Positions 1 through 5,668 of a DNA stretch of 9,106 nt are shown here, in pieces. This DNA is from Acidimicrobiales bacterium (lineage in GTDB: Bacteria > Actinomycetota > Acidimicrobiia > Acidimicrobiales > UBA8190). Where the stretch lies: the NCBI GenBank assembly GCA_030042575.1, contig JASHZK010000314.1:1-9106 (forward strand), given 5' to 3'. Position numbers and translations under genes: made by a program. How positions within the stretch are numbered: position 1 is the stretch's first letter; every line of letters starts with the position of its first letter. Below the pieces are notes generated by a model. The model saw nothing but the letters and a program-made list of their open reading frames with translations, ran no database searches and was not told the DNA's origin.

Positions 1-165
1 GGCCACGGCGAAGGTGACGCCCCGCAGGGCGGTCACCGGTGGCTCGCTCGGATAGGTCTTGGTCACCTGGTCGACCTCGAGCACCGGCCGGCCGCCACCG
101 CTGGAGGAGACGGGCTCCTTCTGGTCCAGCCCGCGGGTGCTCCCGATGGCGGGGTGGATGCTCAT
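1..165 (-). CDS. ABC transporter ATP-binding protein, N-terminal fragment (cut by window edge)
   Basis: Only the first 55 codons are present; the gene continues past base 1. After a Gly/Ser-rich leader of about 25 residues, the sequence reads VLEVDQVTKTYPSEPPVTAL followed by RGVTFAVA. This is the classic first beta-strands of an ABC ATPase of the LolD/MacB/FtsE type, which start 'LEV..VTKTY....ALRGV.F'. Walker A, signature and Walker B lie outside the window, so function rests on this N-terminal pattern plus context. The ATG sits inside an ATGA overlap with the stop of the adaptor gene (positions 162-165), implying translational coupling. Family knowledge: MacB-type systems pair an adaptor, this ATPase and an FtsX-like permease, so a permease gene is expected just beyond the left edge. 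The ATPase would act at the inner face of the membrane and power export or mechanotransmission. Confidence 0.75.
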   Translation of the reverse strand, partial: MSIHPAIGSTRGLDQKEPVSSSGGGRPVLEVDQVTKTYPSEPPVTALRGVTFAVA

Positions 166-1727
166 ATGCGGGGCACGACGACGCGCTGACCGGCGGACAA
201 GCCTCTGGTGACCTGCACGGTGCCGTTGGCGTCGTCGAAGATCCCCAAGGTGACGGCGACCAGCCGGTGCACACCGTTCGCCCCCACCGCCTCCACCGCG
301 TAGCTCCCGTTGGTCCGGGCCAGGAGGGCGTCGACGGGGACGACCAGGGCGTTGGTCACGGCGGCAGTGGTGATGGTCACGGTCACCGACGCCTGGTCCC
401 AGTCCCCGGTGGCGGCGGGATCGGCCGGGGTCACGAGCACGGTGATCGTCGGGCTGCCACCTCCCGACGGGGTCGTGGCCACGGTGCCCACCGAGGAGAT
501 CACTCCGGAAGTGGTCTCGTCGTCGGGCAGGCTGATGGTCACCTGGTCACCGACCGCCACCTCGGACTGCTGGTCGGCGTCCAAGGCGATGGACACCTGA
601 GGGGTGGTCGAGGTCGCCGTCAGCGCGCTGTCGCCCCCACCAGACCCGCCGCTCCCGTTCAACCCCCCACCTCCGACCGACTGGCCGACCGAGGGCGTGA
701 CGGTGGTGACCCGGATGGGGCCGGGCTCGAAAACGACCTCACCCAGCAGGATCCGGCCCGTCGCCGGCAGGCCCAGCGCCCGCTGCCAGGCTTGGACGGC
801 AGCGGCGGTGGCCGACGAATAGTGGTCGCTCTGGGTGAGCCCGGCGCCATAGCCGAGGGCGAGGAGATCCCGTGTCAGCTCGCCGACATCGGCGCCGTCG
901 GACATGCCCACGTAGAAGGCTCGGTAGGCGGGGACGGAGCCGTAGAGCAGGGGCACCGCCTCGTCGTCCAGTGAGTAGACAGGCTGGTCTTCGCTGATGA
1001 CCTCGCCCACGTTCGGCAGGTAGGTGTAGGTCGTTCCCGGGTTCGTCTCGGTCGCTTGATCCGAGGCAAGCGTGCCCTCGTCGTCCTGGAGCTTCGCCTC
1101 CTCCGATTGCACCGTGGCCTGGTCCTGGTCGTTGGCCAGGGCCGCACCCGATTGGGCGCTCTGTAGTTGCTGCTGGGCCTGGATGAGGGCGCTGCGGTCC
1201 GTGCTCAGCTTCTGCTGGTCCTGGCCGCACGCCGCGCTTGACGCCCCTGACCCGGCGCAGGCCCCCGATTCAGCCCCGTCATCGGCGGCCAGAATGGACT
1301 GGTCGGTGTCGACGTCACCCTGGTCCGCCGCTGTCTGCTGGTTGTCGGCGTTCGCCTGGTCGGCCTCGGTCCGCTCGTCGGCGGACAGGGTCTGCTGATC
1401 CTGGGTCACGGTCTGTCGGTCCTGGGCCACGGTCTCGGCGCTCGTCCCCGACGGGGCCGAGACGTCGTAGCTGCCGGCGTAGCCCAAGGTGGCCGACTCC
1501 TGCATCTGCGAGGAGAGGTCTTCCCGGACCACGGTGTAGATCCCCGTCGGGTAGGAGATGCCGGCGACGCCGGGAGTATCGGACTCCCCGGTGGCGAAGG
1601 GATCGACGAGCGCCAGGGACACCCCGGCCGCCACGAGGACGAGGGCCACGGCCATCGCCCCCAGCGTTTTGCGTCGAGCTCGCCCGGTCGCCACGGCCAT
1701 CCGATCGCTGCCAGTGTCGGGTTCCAT
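162..1727 (-). CDS. HlyD/MacA-like ABC-efflux adaptor with peptidoglycan-binding domain
   Basis: The protein has 521 residues. A basic N-terminus (RARRK, 16-20) is followed by one membrane anchor (about 22-42), then an extracytoplasmic part. First half of a lipoyl-like region: about 65-95. Long Gln/Asp-rich coiled-coil hairpin: about 97-228, with heptad-like units such as TVAQDRQ and TVTQDQQ, and Cys157 and Cys167 at its tip. The second lipoyl half (about 232-270) leads into a PG_binding_1-like domain at about 276-325 (GELTRDLLALGYG ... AAVQAWQRALGLPATG). A Gly-rich linker (351-366) precedes the beta-barrel and membrane-proximal domains (about 377-521). Adaptors with a peptidoglycan-binding insert are known in actinobacteria, where no TolC exists; they probably link the transporter to the wall. 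The ATG follows a GAGG Shine-Dalgarno with 7-nt spacing that overlaps the upstream stop codon. The gene lies 9 bp after the CMQxHG protein gene and overlaps the ATPase gene by 4 bp. The exported substrate is unknown. Confidence 0.88.
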   Translation of the reverse strand: MEPDTGSDRMAVATGRARRKTLGAMAVALVLVAAGVSLALVDPFATGESDTPGVAGISYPTGIYTVVREDLSSQMQESATLGYAGSYDVSAPSGTSAETVAQDRQTVTQDQQTLSADERTEADQANADNQQTAADQGDVDTDQSILAADDGAESGACAGSGASSAACGQDQQKLSTDRSALIQAQQQLQSAQSGAALANDQDQATVQSEEAKLQDDEGTLASDQATETNPGTTYTYLPNVGEVISEDQPVYSLDDEAVPLLYGSVPAYRAFYVGMSDGADVGELTRDLLALGYGAGLTQSDHYSSATAAAVQAWQRALGLPATGRILLGEVVFEPGPIRVTTVTPSVGQSVGGGGLNGSGGSGGGDSALTATSTTPQVSIALDADQQSEVAVGDQVTISLPDDETTSGVISSVGTVATTPSGGGSPTITVLVTPADPAATGDWDQASVTVTITTAAVTNALVVPVDALLARTNGSYAVEAVGANGVHRLVAVTLGIFDDANGTVQVTRGLSAGQRVVVPRI

Positions 1728-1736
1728 CCACTGACC

Positions 1737-2423
1737 TCAGCTTCCGCTGGGGACGGGCGGGCCGGGCAGCGAGCTCTGGCACGCCTCCTCGGCGGACCGG
1801 TAGCTGCCGCTGTTCTGATCGACCGAGCGCGGGATGGTGAAGCCGCCGCTGGAGCTGGGGTCGGGGAAGCCGGGCTCGCCATGCGTCTGCATGCACTGGG
1901 CGTACTCCAGCTGCTCTCGCAGGACCTGGGCCGACACGGCGGGCGAGACGGGCTCGGCGACCATGTACTCGGCGCAAGCCTTGTCCGCAGCCTCGACGGT
2001 GGGGGAGTTGGGATCGAAGCTGTCTCCGAGATAGCTCATGGACGCACCGCCCGATGGAGGAGGGCTGCCCGGAGCGGGCCCCCCTTCCCCAAAGCCAACG
2101 ACGCCGTGAGCCTGCATGCATTGGTCGAGCTCCAATTCCTTGGAGGTGGCATCGCCGGGAAGTCCTGAGCCGCCGGCCGGGGCCGAGGGCACGGTGGTGG
2201 TGGTTGTTGCTGTCGTCCTCGACGAGTGAGCGCTCGAGGGTGGCGATGGGCTCCCGTACGCCGTCACCTCCAGCGCCGAGGCGACGAGGACGGCCACGAG
2301 CGAAGCCGCCCGCCACGCCCGCCGTCTCCCGCTCGACGTCCGATGGACCCTCGGATCCGTGTCGACGGCGACTCGGAACCCGACGACGGGCTCGATCTCT
2401 GACCTCTCGGACCTAGGCACCAC
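1737..2423 (-). CDS. Secreted or membrane-anchored protein with two CMQxHG repeats, unknown function
   Basis: I do not recognise a named family, although proteins with 'CM.xHG.p.FPDP' repeats next to ABC adaptors occur in actinobacteria. The 228 residues contain a basic stretch (SGRRRAWR, 31-38), a hydrophobic segment (about 40-55), a Thr/Ser/Pro linker (57-90) and two repeats. Repeat 1 has C102-M103, H106-G107, G110-F111 and a closing ADKAC at C150. Repeat 2 has C177-M178, H181-G182, GFPDP (185-189) and EEAC at C215. Each repeat therefore pairs an early Cys with a late Cys, suggesting two disulfide-closed domains or Cys/Met/His metal sites (inference). The hydrophobic segment ends in VTAYG where a lipoprotein would have VTACG. 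The GTG start at 2421-2423 overlaps the preceding gene by 11 bp; an adjacent GTG at 2418-2420 is equally possible. No strong Shine-Dalgarno is visible, so translation is probably coupled. Confidence 0.78.
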   Translation of the reverse strand: MVPRSERSEIEPVVGFRVAVDTDPRVHRTSSGRRRAWRAASLVAVLVASALEVTAYGSPSPPSSAHSSRTTATTTTTVPSAPAGGSGLPGDATSKELELDQCMQAHGVVGFGEGGPAPGSPPPSGGASMSYLGDSFDPNSPTVEAADKACAEYMVAEPVSPAVSAQVLREQLEYAQCMQTHGEPGFPDPSSSGGFTIPRSVDQNSGSYRSAEEACQSSLPGPPVPSGS

Positions 2424-3288
2424 CTGGCGGACCGCCCGCTGGAACCGCGGTCCCCGTGCCGGGAAACCGGCGGCCCGGGGATGGCGGGGTTGGACCCGGC
2501 ACGTGCTCCATGGGCACCGTCGTCGTCACGGACGCCGACGTGATCTCGGCCGCGGTCACGTCATCGCCGCCAGGCCACCAGGCGACGACCCATCCGCTAC
2601 CCGTCGTGGCGGTCACGTCTCGGCCCTCACCCAGGACCAAGGTGACCGCGCTGACCGCCGGTTCGATGCGTCCCTCGGCCAAGGTGTACGGGCCGTTTCC
2701 CGCTTCCGAGAAGTGGCTGACCAGGAGCTGCTCTATGTCGCCGCCCGACGACAAGGTCCCGACCGGGGAAGCCGCCGCACCCGGAGCTGGACCACCTGAA
2801 GCCGACACCATGGCGCTGTCCGACGTGAGTGACTCGGCTTGGACCGTCGTGAACGACGGGCCCGTGAGACAGCTCGCCAGGGTGGTGCCGCTTTCGAACA
2901 CGGCCATGGAGTAGGGCCCCCGGGCGTCGATGGCCACCTGGGTCCAGCGGCCCTGAGCCAGAAGGGTGGGCAGGTCCACCTGACAGCTGCTCTGGGTGGC
3001 AGCCGTCTGCTCGGCGGTGGCGTACGAGGGTGTGGCGCTCCATCCGGCGAAAGCGGCCTGGGATCCCCCGAGCACCAGGACCGATACGAGCGCAGCGGTT
3101 CCCGAGGCCGCTCCGACAGCACCTATGGCCAGCGGCCAGCGCCGCCTCGTCCGCTGCTCGTGGCCGGCACGGTGAGCGGCGTTGCCGGACACCTCGGCGA
3201 CCGCAGCCCGGGCCCGGGCCCAAGCGTCGGTGGAGGGCCCGGGGATGTCACTGCGAAAGGTCCGCACGGCGTCGAGTTCGTCAGGCAT
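2413..3288 (-). CDS. Single-pass membrane protein, probable anti-sigma/sensor partner of ECF-1
   Basis: The protein has 291 residues. A cytoplasmic N-terminus (1-48) contains AVRTFRSDIPGPSTDAWARA, a pattern typical of membrane proteins encoded just after ECF sigma genes in actinobacteria. There is one membrane helix (about 53-75), then an extracytoplasmic region opening with AFAGWSATP (79-87). C102 and C140 may form a disulfide. The conserved core includes GNGPYTL (197-203) and VAWWP (235-239); the tail is Pro/Gly-rich. No HxxxCxxC zinc-anti-sigma motif is present. The anti-sigma role is inferred from position, topology and the paralogous pair downstream. The start is fixed by GAGGAG at 3295-3300 with 6-nt spacing before the ATG at 3286-3288, inside an 8-bp overlap with the end of ECF-1. 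An upstream extension of the reading frame to 3483 only mirrors the sigma gene in another frame. The distal end overlaps the CMQxHG gene by 11 bp. Confidence 0.82.
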   Translation of the reverse strand: MPDELDAVRTFRSDIPGPSTDAWARARAAVAEVSGNAAHRAGHEQRTRRRWPLAIGAVGAASGTAALVSVLVLGGSQAAFAGWSATPSYATAEQTAATQSSCQVDLPTLLAQGRWTQVAIDARGPYSMAVFESGTTLASCLTGPSFTTVQAESLTSDSAMVSASGGPAPGAAASPVGTLSSGGDIEQLLVSHFSEAGNGPYTLAEGRIEPAVSAVTLVLGEGRDVTATTGSGWVVAWWPGGDDVTAAEITSASVTTTVPMEHVPGPTPPSPGRRFPGTGTAVPAGGPPGGA

Positions 3289-3862
3289 GGGTATCTCCTC
3301 GTCGTCGGGGGTTCTGCTCGTCGGCGAGCACCCAGAGGTCGAAGTCGAAGCCGCCGAGCCGGTCTCGCAGCGTCGCCCGTGCCCTCGACAGACGGGAGCG
3401 CACGGTACCGAGCGGGATGCCGAGCGCACAGGAGATCTCCTCGTTGCTGAGCTCGCCCCAGGCGTGAAGCAGAAGGACCTCACGCTGCTCAGCCACGAGG
3501 TCGGCCAGGGCGCCCGCGACCTGGGGCGCCACCAGAGAGGCGCTCAGCTGTTCGTCGCTCAGCCCGGGGTCTTGGCGAAGCTCGACGTCGGCCGCCAGTC
3601 GGGAGTCGACTTCGAGTTGGTGTTGCTCGGCTCGCCAGTGGTTTCGCAGGAGGTTCGAGGCGATACCGAACAGCCAGGCCCGGAGGCTTCCCGCCCGGGG
3701 GTCGAATTCATGGCGTCGGCGGAATGCGGTGGCGAAGGTTTCAGCGGCCAGGTCGTCGGCCAGAGCTGTACCCACCCGCCTGGCAATGAGGCGGTGCACG
3801 GCCGGGAAGTGCTCTTCGAAGCACCGCTCGAAGGCACGGGGATCGACGATCCTCCGGGCCAT
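3281..3862 (-). CDS. ECF-type RNA polymerase sigma factor (ECF-1)
   Basis: The preferred product has 193 residues. Region 2 spans roughly residues 10-75 (DDLAAETFATAFRRR, then RAWLFGIASNLLRNHWR, the core-binding and -10 recognition helices). Region 4 spans about 120-172 (QREVLLLHAW, SNEEISCALGIPLGTVRSRL, the helix-turn-helix that reads the -35). No region 1 or 3 is present, as expected for group 4 sigma factors. The start is a choice between ATG at 3896-3898 and ATG at 3860-3862. I prefer the latter: it has GGGAG 5 nt upstream, lies about 71 bp from a GGGAAC -35 candidate, and the extra 12 residues (RTRRPRPPGEG...) are low-complexity. The gene heads the five-gene operon and overlaps its putative anti-sigma gene by 8 bp. 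The product probably activates its own operon (inference). Confidence 0.9.
   Translation of the reverse strand: MARRIVDPRAFERCFEEHFPAVHRLIARRVGTALADDLAAETFATAFRRRHEFDPRAGSLRAWLFGIASNLLRNHWRAEQHQLEVDSRLAADVELRQDPGLSDEQLSASLVAPQVAGALADLVAEQREVLLLHAWGELSNEEISCALGIPLGTVRSRLSRARATLRDRLGGFDFDLWVLADEQNPRRRGDTHA
3291..3300 (-). promoter_or_regulatory. Ribosome binding site deciding the start of the first anti-sigma gene
   Basis: On the minus strand GAGGAG (3295-3300) lies 6 nt before the ATG at 3286-3288. It is the strongest Shine-Dalgarno in the left operon and sits inside the ECF-1 coding end. It supports the MPDELDAV start rather than any longer reading frame. Confidence 0.75.
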
Positions 3863-3905
3863 GCCCTCTCCCGGTGGCCGGGGCCTCCTCGTCCTCATAT
3901 CTAGG

Positions 3906-3933
3906 TATTGTCGCCAGTCCCCTGGGCGTTCCC
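3906..3933 (-). promoter_or_regulatory. Candidate ECF-type promoter of the left operon
   Basis: On the minus strand GGGAAC (3928-3933) resembles the GGAAC -35 element of many ECF promoters. A CGACAAT stretch at about 3907-3913 follows after a 14-nt spacer, shorter than the usual 16-17, so the -10 is uncertain. The -35 candidate starts 71 bp upstream of the preferred ECF-1 ATG, close to the 76 bp seen for ECF-2. This would suit autoregulation. Confidence 0.33.
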
Positions 3934-3935
3934 GA

Positions 3936-3949
3936 GCGGCAATTGTCGC
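3936..3949 (+). repeat. Near-palindrome upstream of ECF-1
   Basis: GCGGCAATTGTCGC is a 14-bp dyad centred on CAATTG with one mismatched pair. The right half, ATTGTCGC (3942-3949), recurs as a direct repeat at 3907-3914, 35 bp away. The two copies flank the candidate GGGAAC element, so they could be regulator half-sites. No regulator is identified. Confidence 0.35.
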
Positions 3950-3987
3950 AGGTCACAGCGCCGGGGTGCCGGCTGCAAGTGGACCGG

Positions 3988-4017
3988 TGGCCGACACCGG
4001 CCAGCGGGGGACCCCCG
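3988..4017 (-). terminator. Two consecutive hairpins after the second sigma/anti-sigma pair
   Basis: TGGCCG-ACAC-CGGCCA (3988-4003) is a perfect 6-bp stem with a 4-nt loop. It is followed by CGGGG-GAC-CCCCG (4005-4017). They begin just beyond the stop at 4021-4023 on the minus strand. No T-tract follows, which is common for GC-rich actinobacterial terminators. The pair could end the ECF-2 transcript before the left operon starts. Confidence 0.4.
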
Positions 4018-4020
4018 AGG

Positions 4021-4887
4021 CTATGGCGCGCCACCACCGTCTCGGCCCCGGGCGTTCGTCGTGGCGCCGGAGGAGCCATTGGCGGCGGGAAGCGGTCCTG
4101 GGCTGGGCGAGTTGACGGGTTCCGTTGTCGTCCCGCTGTTGGAGGTGACCTGCACAGCTGTCACATCGGCGTTGCTCGGCCACCAGGCGACGAACCATCC
4201 ATTGGCCGTTGTGGCGGTGACCTGTTGACCGTCGCTCAGGGTAAAGGTCAAGGCGCTCACCGTCGGTTCGAGGCTGCCTTCGACGAGGGTGTAGGGACCG
4301 TTTCCGGCCAGCGCCAGATGACTCACCACCAGGGTGTCGATGCCGCCGCCGGGCGACGAAAACCCGGAGGACGTCGAGGATTCACCGGAACCAGCTGTCC
4401 CTGAGCCCGCTCCTGAAGTCGTCATTTCCGAGCCGGCAGGCGAATTCAGTGAGGCCAGGGTGAAAGATGGCCCCGTGAAACAGGTCGCGAACGCACTACC
4501 GTTCTGGTAGAGCACCACGCTGTACGGACCGCGCACGTCGCTCACCTCCTCAGTCCAGCTTCCCGGGCTCGAACCGCCGGGCACGGTCGCCAGCTTGGCC
4601 AGGCAGTCAGCTTGCGTGTCTGCGCTCTGGGCGGCCGTGGTCCTCGTGGGTGTGGCGCTCCATCCGGCGAAGGCCGTTTGGGATCCCCCCAGTACCACGA
4701 CCGACACCACGGCGGCAGTGCCGGAGGCAGCTCCGAGTGCGCTCATGGTCAGGGGCCACCGACGATTCGTGCGGGGCCGGTAGTCGACCCGGCGCAGGCG
4801 TTCTACCGCATCTGTGGTGAGCTCCCTGGCGCGAACAGCCAGCACCTCGCGCAGTTGCGTTTCCAGCTGAGCATCCGTCATCCTCAT
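4021..4887 (-). CDS. Single-pass membrane protein, probable anti-sigma/sensor partner of ECF-2
   Basis: The protein has 288 residues (286 from the second ATG at 4879-4881). The cytoplasmic N-terminus (1-43, LETQLREVLAVRARELTTDA) differs from that of the first anti-sigma-like protein. From RRWPL (42-46) onward the two align closely. Shared features are the membrane helix (about 46-68, GAASGTAAVVSVVVLGGSQ), AFAGWSATP (72-80), RGPYSV (119-124), FATCFTGPSFT (133-143), GNGPYTLVEG (195-204) and VAWWP (233-237). C95 and C136 match the Cys pair of the paralogue. A Ser/Gly linker (153-182) and a low-complexity tail are variable. No zinc-anti-sigma motif is present. The start lies in an ATGA overlap with ECF-2; AAAGGG just upstream can serve either ATG. 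The role as anti-sigma/sensor is inferred from this arrangement. The gene ends its two-gene operon. Confidence 0.82.
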   Translation of the reverse strand: MRMTDAQLETQLREVLAVRARELTTDAVERLRRVDYRPRTNRRWPLTMSALGAASGTAAVVSVVVLGGSQTAFAGWSATPTRTTAAQSADTQADCLAKLATVPGGSSPGSWTEEVSDVRGPYSVVLYQNGSAFATCFTGPSFTLASLNSPAGSEMTTSGAGSGTAGSGESSTSSGFSSPGGGIDTLVVSHLALAGNGPYTLVEGSLEPTVSALTFTLSDGQQVTATTANGWFVAWWPSNADVTAVQVTSNSGTTTEPVNSPSPGPLPAANGSSGATTNARGRDGGGAP

Positions 4888-5468
4888 TCACCCTTTCGTT
4901 TGGAACATGCAAGGAAACCGATTGCTGGCTCGAGCGGGGGCCCGCCACGGGGGACCAGCTCGCGCATCTTCTCCAAGGCCCGGAAAGCCGTGCTTTTCAC
5001 GGTCCCGACAGGACAACCCAGCATCGATGCCACCTCTGACTCGCTCAAGTCGTCGAAGTACCGCAAGACCAACACCACCCGCTGGCGGATGGGCAACTCA
5101 CCAAGTGCTCGGACGAGTCCGATTCGCTCGTCGGCCGTGGCAAAGACACCTGACGAGACCTCTGGCTCCCACCGGGAAGATCGGTCAGCAGGGGCCGGTG
5201 CCTCGAGCTCGTGGCGATGGCGGGCCCGCCGTTCGGAGCTGTCCAAGGCCAGGTTGACGAGGATCCTTCGTGCATAGGCATGCGGGCTCTCCATCGAGAC
5301 CACCCGCGCCCACCGCCGGGCCACCTGGAACAGGGTTTCTTGGACCAGGTCCTCGGCGTGGCCGGCATCGCCGGTGACCAGGTAGGCGGTTCGGAGCATG
5401 GCCTCGGTGCCCTCGGCCACGAACTGCTCGAAGGCGGCACGTCTGCGGTCACGGCGCAACGGTGCCAT
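4884..5468 (-). CDS. SigE-family ECF RNA polymerase sigma factor (ECF-2)
   Basis: The 194-residue product matches the actinobacterial SigE-family ECF pattern. Region 2 is at about 10-80 (FVAEGTEAMLRTAYLVTGD, HAEDLVQETLFQVARRW, SPHAYARRILVNLALD). Region 4 is at about 120-175 (LPIRQRVVLVLRYFDDLSES, ASMLGCPVGTVKSTAFRAL). It is a different ECF type from ECF-1. The start is the ATG at 5466-5468 with GAGAGGG about 6 nt upstream; the reading frame also allows a TTG at 5487-5489, but that lies directly against a Shine-Dalgarno-like run with no spacing. The stop overlaps the partner membrane-protein gene by 4 bp, the usual layout for a sigma/anti-sigma pair. A candidate GGGAACC promoter lies upstream. 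Confidence 0.92.
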   Translation of the reverse strand: MAPLRRDRRRAAFEQFVAEGTEAMLRTAYLVTGDAGHAEDLVQETLFQVARRWARVVSMESPHAYARRILVNLALDSSERRARHRHELEAPAPADRSSRWEPEVSSGVFATADERIGLVRALGELPIRQRVVLVLRYFDDLSESEVASMLGCPVGTVKSTAFRALEKMRELVPRGGPPLEPAIGFLACSKRKGE

Positions 5469-5469
5469 C

Positions 5470-5499
5470 AGCGACCCTCTCTCGAGCAACCCTCTCTCA
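5470..5499 (-). repeat. 15-bp tandem duplication carrying the ECF-2 Shine-Dalgarno
   Basis: On the plus strand AGCGACCCTCTCTCG (5470-5484) is followed at once by AGCAACCCTCTCTCA (5485-5499), 13 of 15 bases identical. On the transcript this gives two GAGAGAGGG runs, the nearer of which is correctly spaced for the ATG at 5468. Confidence 0.7.
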
Positions 5500-5515
5500 G
5501 GCCCATCATCTTCCT

Positions 5516-5544
5516 AAACCCCCTCGGGGTCGAGAAAGGTTCCC
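5516..5544 (-). promoter_or_regulatory. Candidate ECF-type promoter of ECF-2
   Basis: On the minus strand GGGAACC (5538-5544) is followed, after 17 nt, by GGTTT (5516-5520). This resembles GGAAC ... GTT ECF promoters. The predicted transcript start near 5509 gives a leader of about 40 nt containing the duplicated Shine-Dalgarno. ACCCC-CTC-GGGGT (5518-5530) forms a small hairpin over the -10 part. Autoregulation by ECF-2 is an inference. Confidence 0.42.
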
Positions 5545-5580
5545 TGCCTCGTGGGTCAACTCCCCCCGAGGGCCGACGGC

Positions 5581-5595
5581 GCGGGCAGTGCCCGC
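5581..5595. repeat. Inverted repeat in the divergent region before the membrane-protein unit
   Basis: GCGGGC-AGT-GCCCGC is a perfect 6-bp inverted repeat with a 3-nt spacer, 74 bp upstream of the ATG at 5669. It could be an operator or a hairpin separating divergent transcripts. The surrounding 200 bp also have a 9-bp inverted pair CCCTCGGGG (5521-5529) / CCCCGAGGG (5564-5572) and a run of eight C (5613-5620). Confidence 0.4.
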
Positions 5596-5668
5596 CCCCG
5601 GGCCGGCGTGGACCCCCCCCGCTCGAACCTCTTGCCGATCGGAGAATTCGTGACAGGCTGAGAGGCGG

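Noticed and set aside
39..974. 311-residue open frame on the plus strand
   Set aside because: It lies antisense to the adaptor gene, has Gly/Arg/His-rich composition without any family motif, and results from GC-rich codon bias of the true gene.
1315..2316. 333-residue open frame on the minus strand
   Set aside because: It spans parts of two well-supported genes in another frame and is Arg/Gly-rich, typical of a frame shadow.
3289..3483. N-terminal extension of the first anti-sigma gene to 3483
   Set aside because: The extra 65 residues overlap the ECF-1 region 4 coding sequence in another frame, and the ATG at 3286-3288 has a strong, well-spaced Shine-Dalgarno.
3863..3898. Upstream ATG (3896-3898) as start of ECF-1
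   Set aside because: No Shine-Dalgarno is present and the candidate promoter would make the mRNA nearly leaderless there. It stays possible but less likely than the ATG at 3860-3862.
5613..5620. Run of eight C as a phase-variation tract
   Set aside because: It lies 48 bp before a start codon in very GC-rich DNA with many C runs, and nothing links it to switching.
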